Shown here: one piece after another, positions 7,963-18,560 of the stretch
How the letters are laid out: each line of letters opens with the position of its first letter
Position numbering within the stretch: the stretch's first letter is position 1
From: Levilactobacillus brevis
Lineage (GTDB): Bacteria; Bacillota; Bacilli; Lactobacillales; Lactobacillaceae
Direction: 5' to 3'
Assembly (NCBI GenBank): GCA_021383565.1
Contig: CP079699.1
Span: forward strand, 310,001 to 374,000
DNA: 64,000 nucleotides
The notes under the pieces: model-generated
Told to the model about the DNA's origin: nothing
The model's input: the letters and a program-made list of their open reading frames with translations, nothing else
Database searches by the model: none
Translations under genes and position numbers: made by a program

Positions 7963-9165
7963 TTGGCTAAATTAACAGTTTCTGATTTAGACTTAAAGGG
8001 CAAAAAAGTCCTGATGCGGGTCGACTTCAACGTCCCGATCAAAGACGGTGTGATCGGTAACGATAACCGTATCGTCGCTGCATTACCAACGATCAAATAC
8101 GTAAGTGAACATGGTGGTAAGGCCATCCTGTTATCTCACTTGGGTCGGATCAAGAAGGAAGAAGACAAGCCAGGTTTGTCCATGCGTCCAGTCGCAGAAC
8201 GCCTGTCAAACTTGTTAAACAAGCCAGTTACCTTCGTCCCAACGACGGAAGGTAAACAACTCGAAGATGCTATTGATGGTCTGAGCGACGGCGATGTTTT
8301 AGTTATGGAAAACACCCGTTACGAAGATGTTAAGAATGGCGAAAACGTCAAGCGCGAATCCGGTAACGACCCTGAATTGGGTAAGTACTGGGCTTCATTG
8401 GGTGACGTCTTCGTTAACGATGCATTCGGTACGGCTCACCGTTCCCACGCCTCTAACGTTGGGATTGCGTCCAACATGGGCCAAACCGCTGCCGGTTTCT
8501 TGATGGAAAAGGAAATCAAGTTTATCGGTGGTGCCGTGGATAACCCAGAACACCCATTCGTTGCCATCTTGGGTGGTGCCAAGGTTTCCGACAAGATCGG
8601 TGTGATCGACAACTTGCTGGCTAAGGCCGACAAGATTCTTATCGGTGGTGGGATGACTTACACGTTCTACGCCGCTAAGGGCATGAAGATTGGGAACTCT
8701 TTGGTTGAAAAGGACAAGATTGATTTAGCCAAGGAAATCTTAGACAAGGCTGGCGACAAGCTGGTTCTGCCTACGGATTCCGTTGTTGCTGAAAAGTTCG
8801 ATAACGATGCCGCCCACAAGACGGTTGACGGTGATATTCCTGATGGCTACATGGCCTTGGATATCGGACCAAAGTCTGTTGCTGAATTCGAAGATGTTTT
8901 GAAGTCAGCTAAGACGGTTGTTTGGAACGGCCCAATGGGTGTCTTCGAAATGAGTAATTATGCAGAAGGTACCTTGGAAATCGGTAAGTTCTTAGGGACT
9001 TTGACCGAAGCCAAGACCATCGTTGGTGGTGGGGATTCCACTGCTGCCGTTCAACAACTCGGTGTTGCTGACAAGTTGTCCCACATTTCTACTGGTGGTG
9101 GCGCTTCTCTGGAATACCTTGAAGGTAAGACGTTACCAGGAATTGCCGCAATTTCTGATAAGTAA
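7963..9165 (+). CDS. pgk: Phosphoglycerate kinase
   Basis: This 400-residue enzyme makes ATP from 1,3-bisphosphoglycerate. It begins [11 protein letters not shown] (substrate site), has LLSHLGR, the [10 protein letters not shown] segment, and [13 protein letters not shown] near the C-terminus for nucleotide binding. The TTG at 7963 is the best start: AAGGAGGG lies about 9 bases before it and the protein then begins with the expected [15 protein letters not shown]. An in-frame upstream ATG at 7933 lacks a ribosome site. Codon bias matches gap and eno. Confidence 0.97.
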   Translation: MAKLTVSDLDLKGKKVLMRVDFNVPIKDGVIGNDNRIVAALPTIKYVSEHGGKAILLSHLGRIKKEEDKPGLSMRPVAERLSNLLNKPVTFVPTTEGKQLEDAIDGLSDGDVLVMENTRYEDVKNGENVKRESGNDPELGKYWASLGDVFVNDAFGTAHRSHASNVGIASNMGQTAAGFLMEKEIKFIGGAVDNPEHPFVAILGGAKVSDKIGVIDNLLAKADKILIGGGMTYTFYAAKGMKIGNSLVEKDKIDLAKEILDKAGDKLVLPTDSVVAEKFDNDAAHKTVDGDIPDGYMALDIGPKSVAEFEDVLKSAKTVVWNGPMGVFEMSNYAEGTLEIGKFLGTLTEAKTIVGGGDSTAAVQQLGVADKLSHISTGGGASLEYLEGKTLPGIAAISDK

Positions 9166-9175
9166 ATTTTTAAAG

Positions 9176-9204
9176 AGCTGTGGTGCCAGTCATCATGGCT
9201 TTTT
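9176..9204 (+). terminator. Probable terminator between pgk and tpiA
   Basis: AGCTGTGGTG pairs with CATCATGGCT through several G-T pairs, followed by TTTTT. It may be only partly effective, since no clear tpiA promoter is seen. Confidence 0.5.
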
Positions 9205-9308
9205 ATTATGATGCGCTCTGATTGTGAAGACACTTCACTGGCTAATTGACGGTGAGTTCGGTAAGATGATGAGCGTAGTCAATTTATTTTGAGAAAGGGT
9301 GGATTAGG

Positions 9309-10067
9309 TTGCGGATACCCCTGATTGCAGGTAACTGGAAAATGAATAAGTCGGTTGCGGAAGCCCGCAGTTTTATTGAAGCTGTTCAGGGTAAGTTGCC
9401 GGCTGCTGACACCGTGGAAACGGCGATTGCGGCCCCAGCACTGTTCTTACAAACGATGCTGGACGCTAATCACGACCAGGTCTTACGAATTGCCGCGGAG
9501 ACGTGTTACTACGAAGACGAAGGCGCCTATACGGGTGAAACTAGCCCTAAGGCCCTCCACGAGATGGGCATTCCCTACACCATCGTGGGTCACTCCGAAC
9601 GGCGCCGGTACTTTAACGAAACGGATGATGTCATCAACCGTAAAGTGCTCGCCGTTTTGCGCAACGGAATGACGCCCATCGTGTGTTGCGATGAGACGAT
9701 GGGACGGCGGGAGTCCGGTGAGAAGATTCATTGGGTGGTTAACCAAGTCTCTGCTGCCCTGAAAGGGGTTAGTTTAGAGGATGCCGCCAAGATTGTGATT
9801 GCCTATGAACCCAGTTGGGCGATTGGCAGTGGCACCTCGGCGTCGTCCGACCAAGCGGAAGAGGGCTGTTACCTGATTCGCCAGACGTTGGCCGACATCT
9901 ATTCGGATGAGGTGGCCAACGGCGTCCGGGTCTTATATGGTGGGAGTGTTAAACCCGACAATATCGCTGGGTTAATGCGACGAGACAACGTTGATGGCGT
10001 GTTAGCCGGGGGTTCTAGCCTCGATGAACAGTCATTTATTCAGCTCGCAAACTACCAAAATTTGTAA
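9309..10067 (+). CDS. tpiA: Triosephosphate isomerase
   Basis: This 252-residue enzyme interconverts dihydroxyacetone phosphate and glyceraldehyde-3-phosphate. The catalytic residues are visible: Lys in AGNWKMN (residues 7-13), His in IVGHSERR and Glu in [11 protein letters not shown]. The last motif is more often AYEPVWAIGTG. Phosphate-binding [11 protein letters not shown] and GVLAGGSSL follow. The TTG start is preceded by AAAGGGTGG. Codon use is ordinary, with many CGG, GTG and GGG codons, unlike the strongly biased gap, pgk and eno around it. Confidence 0.97.
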   Translation: MRIPLIAGNWKMNKSVAEARSFIEAVQGKLPAADTVETAIAAPALFLQTMLDANHDQVLRIAAETCYYEDEGAYTGETSPKALHEMGIPYTIVGHSERRRYFNETDDVINRKVLAVLRNGMTPIVCCDETMGRRESGEKIHWVVNQVSAALKGVSLEDAAKIVIAYEPSWAIGSGTSASSDQAEEGCYLIRQTLADIYSDEVANGVRVLYGGSVKPDNIAGLMRRDNVDGVLAGGSSLDEQSFIQLANYQNL

Positions 10068-10083
10068 AACGGTCAAAATGTGA

Positions 10084-10112
10084 TTGAAAGTTCAAAGTTA
10101 AACTTATAGAAT
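10084..10112 (+). promoter_or_regulatory. eno promoter
   Basis: -35 TTGAAA (10084-10089), a 17-base spacer and -10 TAGAAT (10107-10112). No terminator is seen between tpiA and eno, so read-through is also likely. Confidence 0.75.
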
Positions 10113-10143
10113 GATACATGGGATGGTTGTCTAGTTCCCGTGA

Positions 10144-11496
<1,353 letters not shown>

Positions 11497-11514
11497 TTCA
11501 AAAGTTTAAATCAG

Positions 11515-11558
11515 AAAGTGGTTATCACTCACTACGGTGGGGGATGACCACTTTTTTT
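11515..11558 (+). terminator. Terminator of eno
   Basis: AAAGTGGTTATC (11515-11526) pairs with GATGACCACTTT (11543-11554), followed by a run of T. Confidence 0.85.
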
Positions 11559-11617
11559 GCTATCTCCCAAATATTTACCGACTTTTCACGGAGTTAAGGG
11601 GTATAAGGGGGAATTTG

Positions 11618-12670
11618 ATGATGAAGATGAAGTGGCAACAAGGCGTGATGTTGAGTTTATTTGCCGGTGGTTTCTGGATTGGTAGCGGTGGCGTTGTTGG
11701 GCTGGCGGATGATAGCGGCAAGCCGTACGCGCTACAAGTTAATTACATGATTCGCGGAAAGGACGAGGGGATGGTCGAAGTCGATCGGCTTTACAAGACC
11801 GAAGTCCTGCAGGTCAAACCAGGCGACCCGATCTCGGGGAAGCCGGAGTTGGCCGCCTATCTTTCGAGTATGCGGCCGAGCATGACCGCCCCAGAATCGG
11901 CGGATAGACCCATGGTATGGACCTATACGGGCTCCCGGAAGATCGCGAATGTTAAGCTTAAATACGTTGACTCGCAAACAAAAGTGACGGTCGCCAGTCG
12001 AATGATTGCGGGGAACGTGACGGTCGGCGGTAGACTGAACATTGCGGCGCCAGCGGGCTATCGCCTGATGAATCCGAGCGATGTGACACGTATCGTTAAA
12101 GCGCGTAGTGAGACGTGGGAGGTGTTAATCACGCCGAAGACGGCGTCGGTGGGGACCGCACCGTCTAATGAAGCGGAGAAGCCGGGGCCACAACCAGCTG
12201 AGAAGCCCCATCAACCCGGGAATTCCAGTCAAAGTGAAAAGCCCGACCAAAGTGAGAAGCCAACCTCACCAACTCCCACCGAGCGGCCGCAACGACCGGG
12301 GACGGGGAGTCCGCTACCGATTCAGCCAGCTCCGATCCCTACGCCCCAGCCGTCCTTTCCCGTGGGTAGCCCGGGACTAGCCATCCTGCCAGTGGTCAAT
12401 GCCCTTGATGAGCGACCGGTGACTGCCGAATCGCAGCCGCATGTGAGCACGCCACCGGTAGGGAATACTACCACCAATCTCGATCACGTCTCAGAACTCA
12501 CTGAGCAGCCCGTCGCGGCCATTGACGATGAGTCACCATCAACTAGGCCGACTGGGGCAACCAAGCCGGCTAAGGCGAAAAGAACGGCTGATTCGCCGCA
12601 ATTTAAGGCTGGTGGTCGACGCTGGTTGGTGCAGCCCACGCAGACTTCATCACGGCGAAAATTACCGTAA
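11618..12670 (+). CDS. Secreted proline-rich surface protein, cut at its sorting motif
   Basis: The frame is open from 11537, inside the eno terminator, but the real start is the ATG at 11618 or 11621, after TAAGGGGGAA. The 350-residue product has a signal peptide (residues 1 to about 30), two beta-rich segments with a weak MucBP-like look (VNYMIRGKDEG; VKLKYVDSQTKVTV), then a Pro/Ser/Glu-rich stalk with repeated EKP units. It ends ...RRKLP at a TAA. The same frame then continues TNEQ, a hydrophobic stretch and a basic tail, so the TAA occupies one position of an LPxTNE sorting motif. As read, the protein would be secreted but not anchored by sortase. The function of the domains is unknown. 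Confidence 0.8.
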   Translation: MMKMKWQQGVMLSLFAGGFWIGSGGVVGLADDSGKPYALQVNYMIRGKDEGMVEVDRLYKTEVLQVKPGDPISGKPELAAYLSSMRPSMTAPESADRPMVWTYTGSRKIANVKLKYVDSQTKVTVASRMIAGNVTVGGRLNIAAPAGYRLMNPSDVTRIVKARSETWEVLITPKTASVGTAPSNEAEKPGPQPAEKPHQPGNSSQSEKPDQSEKPTSPTPTERPQRPGTGSPLPIQPAPIPTPQPSFPVGSPGLAILPVVNALDERPVTAESQPHVSTPPVGNTTTNLDHVSELTEQPVAAIDDESPSTRPTGATKPAKAKRTADSPQFKAGGRRWLVQPTQTSSRRKLP

Positions 12671-12760
12671 ACGAACGAACAAACGACAAAGGGGAGTCTG
12701 TGGGGGTTGGTAGCGCTAGCAGGAATTGGGGCCAGTCGTTTTTGGCGTTTTCGCGACTAA
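12662..12760 (+). other. Orphaned LPxTNE sorting signal after an in-frame TAA
   Basis: Read in the frame of the preceding gene: Leu Pro, TAA (12668-12670), Thr Asn Glu Gln, then GSLWGLVALAGIGA, the basic tail SRFWRFRD and a TAA at 12758. This is a complete sortase signal with a single codon changed. CAA to TAA is one transition and would restore LPQTNE, the form used by sortase A substrates in related lactobacilli. Confidence 0.85.
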
Positions 12761-12819
12761 TCACGGGTAAATCTGTGATAGACTAGTTGCTGGACGATAA
12801 AAGACGGAGGAATCAGCAC

Positions 12820-14376
12820 ATGCAGAAGAAACAACACATTCAACCAGACTTAACGCGACTCAACGCCATTTTCTTTGGGGCCCTCGTGGGGCTATTTGCG
12901 GGGATTGTGGTGAGCGTTTTTCGCCTGTTGATTGAGCATATGCTGATTTTTGTTCAAGGTCTCTATGGCTGGTTGGGGCAGCATCCCTGGTGGCTGATTC
13001 CCTGGGCCATGCTGCTGGTCATCATTGCATTAGTAGTTGGTCATTGGGTCAAGCAGACGCCGATGATTAAGGGATCAGGGATTCCTCAGGTCGAAGGACA
13101 GTTGGCTGGTGAGCTGGACTATGCTTGGTGGTCCGTGCTGTGGAAGAAATTTGTCAGTGGCGTCTTGGGGATTGGTTCCGGGCTCTTTCTCGGGCGGGAA
13201 GGACCATCCATTCAGTTGGGCGGGACTGTCGCCCAAGGCCTGGCCTATCGCTTGGGCTTTAAGGGGACACAGCGCCGACTGGTGATTGCCGGGGGTGCGG
13301 CCGCGGGGCTTTCTGCGGCGTTTAACGCGCCAATTGCGTCTACCCTATTTATTCTAGAAGAGGTCTATCACAGTTTCTCAACCTTGGTCTGGCTAACGGC
13401 CTTGACCAGCGCGGTCGTGGCCAATTTCGTTTCCAACGGGATCTTTGGCTTAACGCCCGTGTTACATATTAATTATCACCAGGCGCTTCCCCTGAAATAC
13501 TACGGGTTGTTGTTAATCCTGGGTATCGGTCTCGGCGTGCTAGGCTATGGTTATCAGTGGGTGACATTGCGAGTGGGTAGCTGGTATGCCAAGCTCAAAT
13601 GGTTGCCGAGTCATCTCGATGGGATTATTCCCTTTCTCGCGGTGATTCCCATCGGTCTCATGTGGCCGTTGGCGCTGGGCGGTGGCAACCAAATGATCGT
13701 GACGTTTGCTAAGGAAACGCCACTACTATTGCCACTCATTGGCTACTTTATCCTGCGTTTTTGTTTCTCGACAGTGAGCTACGGTTCCGGGCTACCCGGG
13801 GGAATCTTCCTGCCCATTCTGACGCTCGGGGCGTTACTTGGCGCAATTGGCGCGCGGGTCTTCGTCCTGCTGGGCTGGTTACCGGCCATGTTCGTCGCTA
13901 ATTTTATTATTTATGCGATGGCCGGTTACTTTGCTGGGATTTCCAAGGCACCGTTCACGGCGATCTTACTGATTACGGAAATGGTTGGAACACTTCATCA
14001 CCTGATGCCCTTGGCTGTGGTCGCCATCGTCGCCTACATCACGGTCGATCTGTTGGGTGGTGCCCCAATCTACGAGGCCATGCTCCAACAGCTGGTGAAG
14101 CCAGCCGAGACGAACCGGGATGGTGTGGCCGACCGGGTAGAATACGCGGTCGGAGAGAACTCCGGCTTCGATAGTCAACAAGTTCGGGACCTGACGTGGC
14201 CCGATGGGTCGTTGTTGGTTGCGGTTCGACGCGGTGAACGCGAGGTTATTCCCAATGGGGATACCATCATTAAATCTGGCGACACCTTAATTATTTTCAC
14301 CTACCGTCACAACCGGGCCTATGTCCGACAACGGCTGACGCAGCTGGATCATTCGCCCCATCGTTTACTGGATTAA
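12820..14376 (+). CDS. ClC-family chloride channel/transporter with C-terminal RCK domain
   Basis: This 518-residue protein has the three ClC selectivity signatures: GSGIPQVEG, GREGPSIQLGG (with the gating glutamate) and GGIFLPILTLGALLG, across about ten membrane helices. Residues about 450-518 form a TrkA-C/RCK-like regulatory domain (DGSLLVAVRRGEREVIPNGDTIIKSGD). Bacterial ClC proteins are mostly Cl-/H+ or F-/H+ exchangers; a role in acid tolerance is an inference. The frame is open from 12787 but the ATG at 12820, after GACGGAGGAA, is the start. It lies 59 bases downstream of the interrupted surface gene. Confidence 0.92.
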   Translation: MQKKQHIQPDLTRLNAIFFGALVGLFAGIVVSVFRLLIEHMLIFVQGLYGWLGQHPWWLIPWAMLLVIIALVVGHWVKQTPMIKGSGIPQVEGQLAGELDYAWWSVLWKKFVSGVLGIGSGLFLGREGPSIQLGGTVAQGLAYRLGFKGTQRRLVIAGGAAAGLSAAFNAPIASTLFILEEVYHSFSTLVWLTALTSAVVANFVSNGIFGLTPVLHINYHQALPLKYYGLLLILGIGLGVLGYGYQWVTLRVGSWYAKLKWLPSHLDGIIPFLAVIPIGLMWPLALGGGNQMIVTFAKETPLLLPLIGYFILRFCFSTVSYGSGLPGGIFLPILTLGALLGAIGARVFVLLGWLPAMFVANFIIYAMAGYFAGISKAPFTAILLITEMVGTLHHLMPLAVVAIVAYITVDLLGGAPIYEAMLQQLVKPAETNRDGVADRVEYAVGENSGFDSQQVRDLTWPDGSLLVAVRRGEREVIPNGDTIIKSGDTLIIFTYRHNRAYVRQRLTQLDHSPHRLLD

Positions 14377-14439
14377 GTGAGCGCGGGACTGGTAAAACCG
14401 GCCGGACTATGATAAATTAGGAAGAGTATAGTTAGACCT

Positions 14440-14470
14440 ATTAGACCTATTCGATAGGTAGGAGGCAAAT
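14440..14470 (+). promoter_or_regulatory. Small hairpin next to the secG ribosome site
   Basis: ACCTAT TCG ATAGGT forms a 6-bp hairpin directly before the GGAGG of secG, preceded by a second TTAGACCTA copy. The two ACCTA copies could compete for pairing with TAGGT. A translational effect is speculative. Confidence 0.3.
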
Positions 14471-14472
14471 TT

Positions 14473-14709
14473 GTGTATAATTTTTTAATGACCTGTATTT
14501 TAATTGTCAGTGTTTTAATCATTATTGCGGTAATGATGCAACCTGCTAAGACCAACGATGCTTTGTCCGCCTTATCTGGTGGTGCCGATGACTTATTCGC
14601 TAAGTCTAAGCCACGAGGGTTTGAAGCCTTCATGCAAAAGGTCACCGTCGTCTTGGGGGAAATCTTCTTTGGATTGGCATTGGCTTTAGTTTTTCTATCT
14701 TCACACTAG
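14473..14709 (+). CDS. secG: Protein-export membrane protein SecG
   Basis: This 78-residue protein has two membrane helices (residues 4-22 and 55-75) joined by a short loop with the conserved AKTNDALSALSGGADDLFAKSKPRG stretch in which the family signature lies. SecG is the small accessory subunit of the SecYEG translocon. The start is a GTG after TAGGAGG. Gene order secG, esterase, rnr, smpB is widely conserved in Bacilli. A terminator follows secG, so the downstream genes need another promoter or read-through. Confidence 0.95.
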   Translation: MYNFLMTCILIVSVLIIIAVMMQPAKTNDALSALSGGADDLFAKSKPRGFEAFMQKVTVVLGEIFFGLALALVFLSSH

Positions 14710-14716
14710 AGATTTG

Positions 14717-14752
14717 AGCCTCCTGTTTGTGTTCGCTACAGGGGGCTTTTTT
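14717..14752 (+). terminator. Terminator of secG
   Basis: AGCCTCCTGT (14717-14726) pairs with ACAGGGGGCT (14738-14747), followed by TTTTTT. Confidence 0.85.
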
Positions 14753-14858
14753 ACAGCTAGTGGTGGGTTGAGAACCAGCCCGAGGATTTCCTCGAATCGT
14801 GCGCAGGCACGAAGTTCACGAAGACTATCTCAGCAATAGCGGAAAGTGGTGGTTTTAC

Positions 14859-15602
14859 ATGATTCGAAAACCAACCCAGCTCTTCTTTGAGCAGGGGCCT
14901 CACGCAGTTATTCTGCTGCACGCCTATTCGGGTAGTTCTAACGATATGCGCTTGCTAGCGCGCCGGCTAGAGAGCGAAAATTACACGGTGCTTGCCCCGA
15001 TCTTTACGGGACACGCCACGGGCGACCCCGCGGATATTTTACGAGAGGGATCGCCGCGAAAATGGTGGCAGGACACGCGCGATGCCATTGCGGCGCTACG
15101 TCGCAGGGGGTACCAGCAGATTGCCATCTTCGGGTTATCCCTGGGCGGTTTGTTTGCGACCCGCGCGTTGCAGACCGATCCGCAGTTGGCAGGTGGTGGA
15201 ACGATTGCGTCACCCGTGGTCTTTCGCGGGCAGACGCATGTTCCGGAGGCATTCATTCAGATGGCGCGCGCGGCCTACCAGCAGCAAAAGCTGGATGGCC
15301 CCGATATTGCCAACCGGATGGCCTGGATTCAGGAACATTTGCCGGCCCAGTTGACCGCCATTCAGGCATTTACGGATACAACGGCGACCCACCTCGATCA
15401 GGTGAAACAGCCGGTCTTCATCGCCCAAGGGGATGCGGACCAGATGATTGATCCACGGTCGGGTAAGTGGTTGGCCGAGGCTTATCCGAGCCAACAGACT
15501 GATTTTCACGAATATGCCGGAGCCGGCCACGTCTTAACGGTCAACTCGGCACACCACGCCTTAGAGGCGGATATATTGACGTATTTACACACAATCTTTT
15601 AA
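14859..15602 (+). CDS. Alpha/beta-hydrolase carboxylesterase (Est30-like)
   Basis: This 247-residue serine hydrolase has the oxyanion-hole region VILLHAYSGSSND, the nucleophile elbow GLSLGG, the acid Asp in QGDADQMIDP and the His in GAGHVLT. It resembles the Geobacillus Est30 esterase, whose gene also lies between secG and rnr. The natural substrate is unknown. The frame is open from a GTG at 14799, but the ATG at 14859, after GGAAAGTGGTGG, gives the family's usual N-terminus MIRKPTQLFFEQGPHAV. The rnr start lies 19 bases after its stop. Confidence 0.9.
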   Translation: MIRKPTQLFFEQGPHAVILLHAYSGSSNDMRLLARRLESENYTVLAPIFTGHATGDPADILREGSPRKWWQDTRDAIAALRRRGYQQIAIFGLSLGGLFATRALQTDPQLAGGGTIASPVVFRGQTHVPEAFIQMARAAYQQQKLDGPDIANRMAWIQEHLPAQLTAIQAFTDTTATHLDQVKQPVFIAQGDADQMIDPRSGKWLAEAYPSQQTDFHEYAGAGHVLTVNSAHHALEADILTYLHTIF

Positions 15603-15621
15603 AAATAACGAGGAATCGATA

Positions 15622-18021
15622 GTGCAAGATAATTTAAAGAGTGATTTAACAGCGTTCTTCCGGGCACACTCGGACCAGAACTACACAGTAGAAGATATTT
15701 CAGATGCACTGCACTACCACGGCTCAGCGGCTTTCAAGCTGATCGTGCAGGAGTTAGCGCAACTGGAACGGGACGGCTTAGTTCAAGTGACTGAACACGG
15801 CCATTTTCAGCTCGATCCAAGCCAACGGACATTGACCGGGATTTTCCACGGCAATGACAAGGGCTTTGGGTTCGTGGCTTACGACGAGAATAAGGTTGAA
15901 CCGGATGCCTACATTGCACCCAACAATACGTTGCGGGCATTGAACGGTGATACGGTTAAGATCGAAATCGTCCGGGCCGGCGACCCGCGGAGCGGTAAAG
16001 GTCCCGAGGGTAAAGTCACGGAAATTGTGGAACACCACTACGAACAAGTCGTGGGTGAGTTCATGCAGACCGACGATGACGCCGGCTACTTGGGCCAAGT
16101 CCGTCTGACCGACAAGAAGGTCATGAAGTATAAGTTCTACGTGACCAACGTGGGGTTGAACCCAACGCCGGGTGAAGTGGTGACGGCTGAAATTACGGAA
16201 TACCCTAACGATGTGCATCCTGATGCCATGGTGGGGATTGCCAAGCAAGTCATCGGTAGCGTGGACGATCCGGGGATTGATATCTTACAGATTGTTTACC
16301 AACACAACATTCCTTCCGAGTTCCCTGAAGAGGTCATGCAGGCCGCCGATGAGATTCCGGATCACGTGCTCCCCGAAGAAATGAAGGGCCGCGAAGACAT
16401 CACGGACCAAGACTTGGTCACCATTGATGGCGAGTCCTCTAAAGACTTGGATGATGCCGTTACGGTTTGGAAATTAGACAACGGGAACTACCATTTAGGG
16501 GTTCACATTGCCGATGTTTCGCACTACGTCCAGGAAGATTCAATTCTGGATAAGGAAGCTTACAAGCGGGGAACCAGTGTTTACCTGACCGACCGCGTGA
16601 TTCCAATGTTGCCACGGCGTCTGTCCAACGGGATTTGCTCGTTAAACGAGGGCGAATTGCGGTTGTGCATGAGCTGTGACATGGAAATTGATCCCGATGG
16701 TCACGTCGTCAAGCACCGGATTCATCCGTCCGTAATGCGGTCGAAGGCCCGAATGACTTACACGGCCGTTAACCAAATCTTGGAAGCTCACGATCCCGTA
16801 ACCATGGATCGGTACAAGGCCCTCGTGCCAATGTTTGAACAAATGGGTGACTTACACCGGATCTTGGTTAAGCAACGGAAGCGTCGTGGAGCCATTGACT
16901 TTGATGATCGCGAAGCCGAAATCATCGTGGATGACAAGGGTCACGCCATCGATGTTAAGTTGCGGACGCGGGGCATGGCTGAGCGGATGATCGAATCCTT
17001 CATGTTGGCGGCCAACGAAACGGTTGCGGAACACTACTTCCGCGCCAAGGTGCCATTCCTGTACCGGGTTCACGAAACGCCAGATGGTGATCGTGTCCGG
17101 AGCTTCTTCGAATTCTTGACGGCCTTCGGGATTAACGTCAAGGGTGATCCTAACCACTTGCGGCCAAAGATGCTACAAGGTATCTTAAAGCAGGTTGCTG
17201 GTAAGCCGGAAGAAGCCATGGTTTCCGTGATGATGTTGCGGAGTCTAAAGCAGGCGCGGTATGCCGATCAATCCCTGGGTCACTTTGGCTTGGGTGCCGA
17301 GTTCTACACTCACTTTACGTCGCCAATTCGGCGGTATCCTGATACCATGGTTCACCGGATGATTCATTATTACGAAGACCACGGGATCAACGACGCCAGC
17401 AAGGAAAAGTTTGCCCCAATCTTGGAAGAGATCGGTGTGCACACGTCTGAAGCTGAACGGCGGGCGATTGATGCCGAACGGGATACCAACGACATGAAGA
17501 TGGCCGAATACATGGCCGACCATGTTGGTGAAGAGTTCGACGCCGTGGTTAGCTCCGTCATGAAGTTTGGGATGTTCGTAGAGCTACCAAACACCATTGA
17601 AGGGCTGATTCACATCAGTCGGATGCAGGATGACTACTATGAATACGTCGAAAAGTACCTGGCCTTAGTGGGTCGGAATACGCGGCGGACGTACAAGATT
17701 GGCCAGAAGATTCGGGTCAAGGTCATTCATGTTGACAAGGAACAAAGCGAAATTGATTTTGAATTGTTGAACCCAGAGGATGCCCCAGTTAGCGATCTGC
17801 TACCAAAGAGAGAGCACCGTTCACGCGGTGGTCGCAATGGGAATTTCCACGGTCGCAACAATAATAACAATCATAGTGGTAACGGCAACCAACACGGTGG
17901 TAACCGAAATGGCAATCATCGTAATGGGAACCAACGGTCGACCAACCAACACGGCAATGGCAACCATCGTAATGCGAACAATGGGGGTCAACACCGTAAT
18001 TCACAGGGTGGCCGACACTAA
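15622..18021 (+). CDS. rnr: Ribonuclease R
   Basis: This 799-residue 3'-5' exoribonuclease has an N-terminal winged helix (residues 1-65), cold-shock OB domains (about 70-220), the RNB catalytic domain with the metal-binding aspartates in SSKDLDDAV (about 273-280), and an S1 domain (about 636-710). It degrades structured RNA and acts with tmRNA/SmpB in trans-translation, matching its neighbour smpB. The C-terminal tail (about 731-799) is an unusual low-complexity run of Asn, Gly, His and Arg. The start is a GTG after ACGAGGAA; smpB starts 15 bases after the stop. Confidence 0.97.
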   Translation: MQDNLKSDLTAFFRAHSDQNYTVEDISDALHYHGSAAFKLIVQELAQLERDGLVQVTEHGHFQLDPSQRTLTGIFHGNDKGFGFVAYDENKVEPDAYIAPNNTLRALNGDTVKIEIVRAGDPRSGKGPEGKVTEIVEHHYEQVVGEFMQTDDDAGYLGQVRLTDKKVMKYKFYVTNVGLNPTPGEVVTAEITEYPNDVHPDAMVGIAKQVIGSVDDPGIDILQIVYQHNIPSEFPEEVMQAADEIPDHVLPEEMKGREDITDQDLVTIDGESSKDLDDAVTVWKLDNGNYHLGVHIADVSHYVQEDSILDKEAYKRGTSVYLTDRVIPMLPRRLSNGICSLNEGELRLCMSCDMEIDPDGHVVKHRIHPSVMRSKARMTYTAVNQILEAHDPVTMDRYKALVPMFEQMGDLHRILVKQRKRRGAIDFDDREAEIIVDDKGHAIDVKLRTRGMAERMIESFMLAANETVAEHYFRAKVPFLYRVHETPDGDRVRSFFEFLTAFGINVKGDPNHLRPKMLQGILKQVAGKPEEAMVSVMMLRSLKQARYADQSLGHFGLGAEFYTHFTSPIRRYPDTMVHRMIHYYEDHGINDASKEKFAPILEEIGVHTSEAERRAIDAERDTNDMKMAEYMADHVGEEFDAVVSSVMKFGMFVELPNTIEGLIHISRMQDDYYEYVEKYLALVGRNTRRTYKIGQKIRVKVIHVDKEQSEIDFELLNPEDAPVSDLLPKREHRSRGGRNGNFHGRNNNNNHSGNGNQHGGNRNGNHRNGNQRSTNQHGNGNHRNANNGGQHRNSQGGRH
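17818..18015 (+). repeat. Low-complexity NGNH-type coding repeat in the rnr tail
   Basis: The last ~65 codons of rnr are short imperfect repeats of AAT/AAC-GGT/GGC-AAC-CAT/CGT type encoding N, G, H and R. RNase R often has a Lys-rich basic tail; here Asn and His dominate. Confidence 0.8.
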
Positions 18022-18036
18022 GCGAGGTGACAGCAC

Positions 18037-18510
18037 TTGGCTAAGAAAAAGTCTAAAAAAACGCCGGATAACGTGCTCGCCCAGAACCGTAAGGCCCGTC
18101 ACGATTACTTTGTGACGGAAACGGTCGAGGCGGGACTCGTGCTGACTGGAACCGAGATTAAATCGATTCGAGAACGGCGGATTAATTTACAAGATGGATT
18201 TGCGCAGATTCGCAATAGCGAAGCGTGGTTGATGAACGTCCATATCAATGAGTACGTTCAGGGAAACCGGTTCAACCACGATCCGTTGCGGAATCGCAAA
18301 CTGTTATTGCACAAGAAACAAATTCACCGGCTCGGGCTAGCAGCCCAGGATAAGGGGGTCACCCTGATTCCGCTCAAGGTTTATCTGAAGCATGGTTTTG
18401 CCAAGGTACTCATTGGGGTTGCTCACGGGAAACGGGAATTTGATAAACGTGAAACCATCAAGCGGCGTGAACAAGACCGGCAAATTGCCCGGGTCATGAA
18501 GCGTTACTAG
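18037..18510 (+). CDS. smpB: SsrA-binding protein SmpB
   Basis: This 157-residue protein binds tmRNA and brings it to stalled ribosomes. Family features include [46 protein letters not shown] and the C-terminal [13 protein letters not shown], which is disordered off the ribosome. The start is a TTG preceded by GAGGTGA in the end of rnr. A strong terminator follows. The tmRNA gene itself is not in the window. Confidence 0.97.
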   Translation: MAKKKSKKTPDNVLAQNRKARHDYFVTETVEAGLVLTGTEIKSIRERRINLQDGFAQIRNSEAWLMNVHINEYVQGNRFNHDPLRNRKLLLHKKQIHRLGLAAQDKGVTLIPLKVYLKHGFAKVLIGVAHGKREFDKRETIKRREQDRQIARVMKRY

Positions 18511-18517
18511 GTTTGAG

Positions 18518-18560
18518 GAGCCATCTGAACGGCTAGCCCGTTTGGATGGCTCTTTTTTTT
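18518..18560 (+). terminator. Terminator of rnr-smpB
   Basis: GAGCCATC...AACGG pairs with CCGTT...GATGGCTC around CTAGC, followed by eight T. Confidence 0.9.

Noticed and set aside
15778..16248. 156-codon antisense frame inside rnr
   Set aside because: It is the mirror of a GC-rich coding frame, with no start signal; the sense strand is clearly RNase R. The same holds for the other long antisense frames over tagH, cdaR, ppk and nhaP-like genes.
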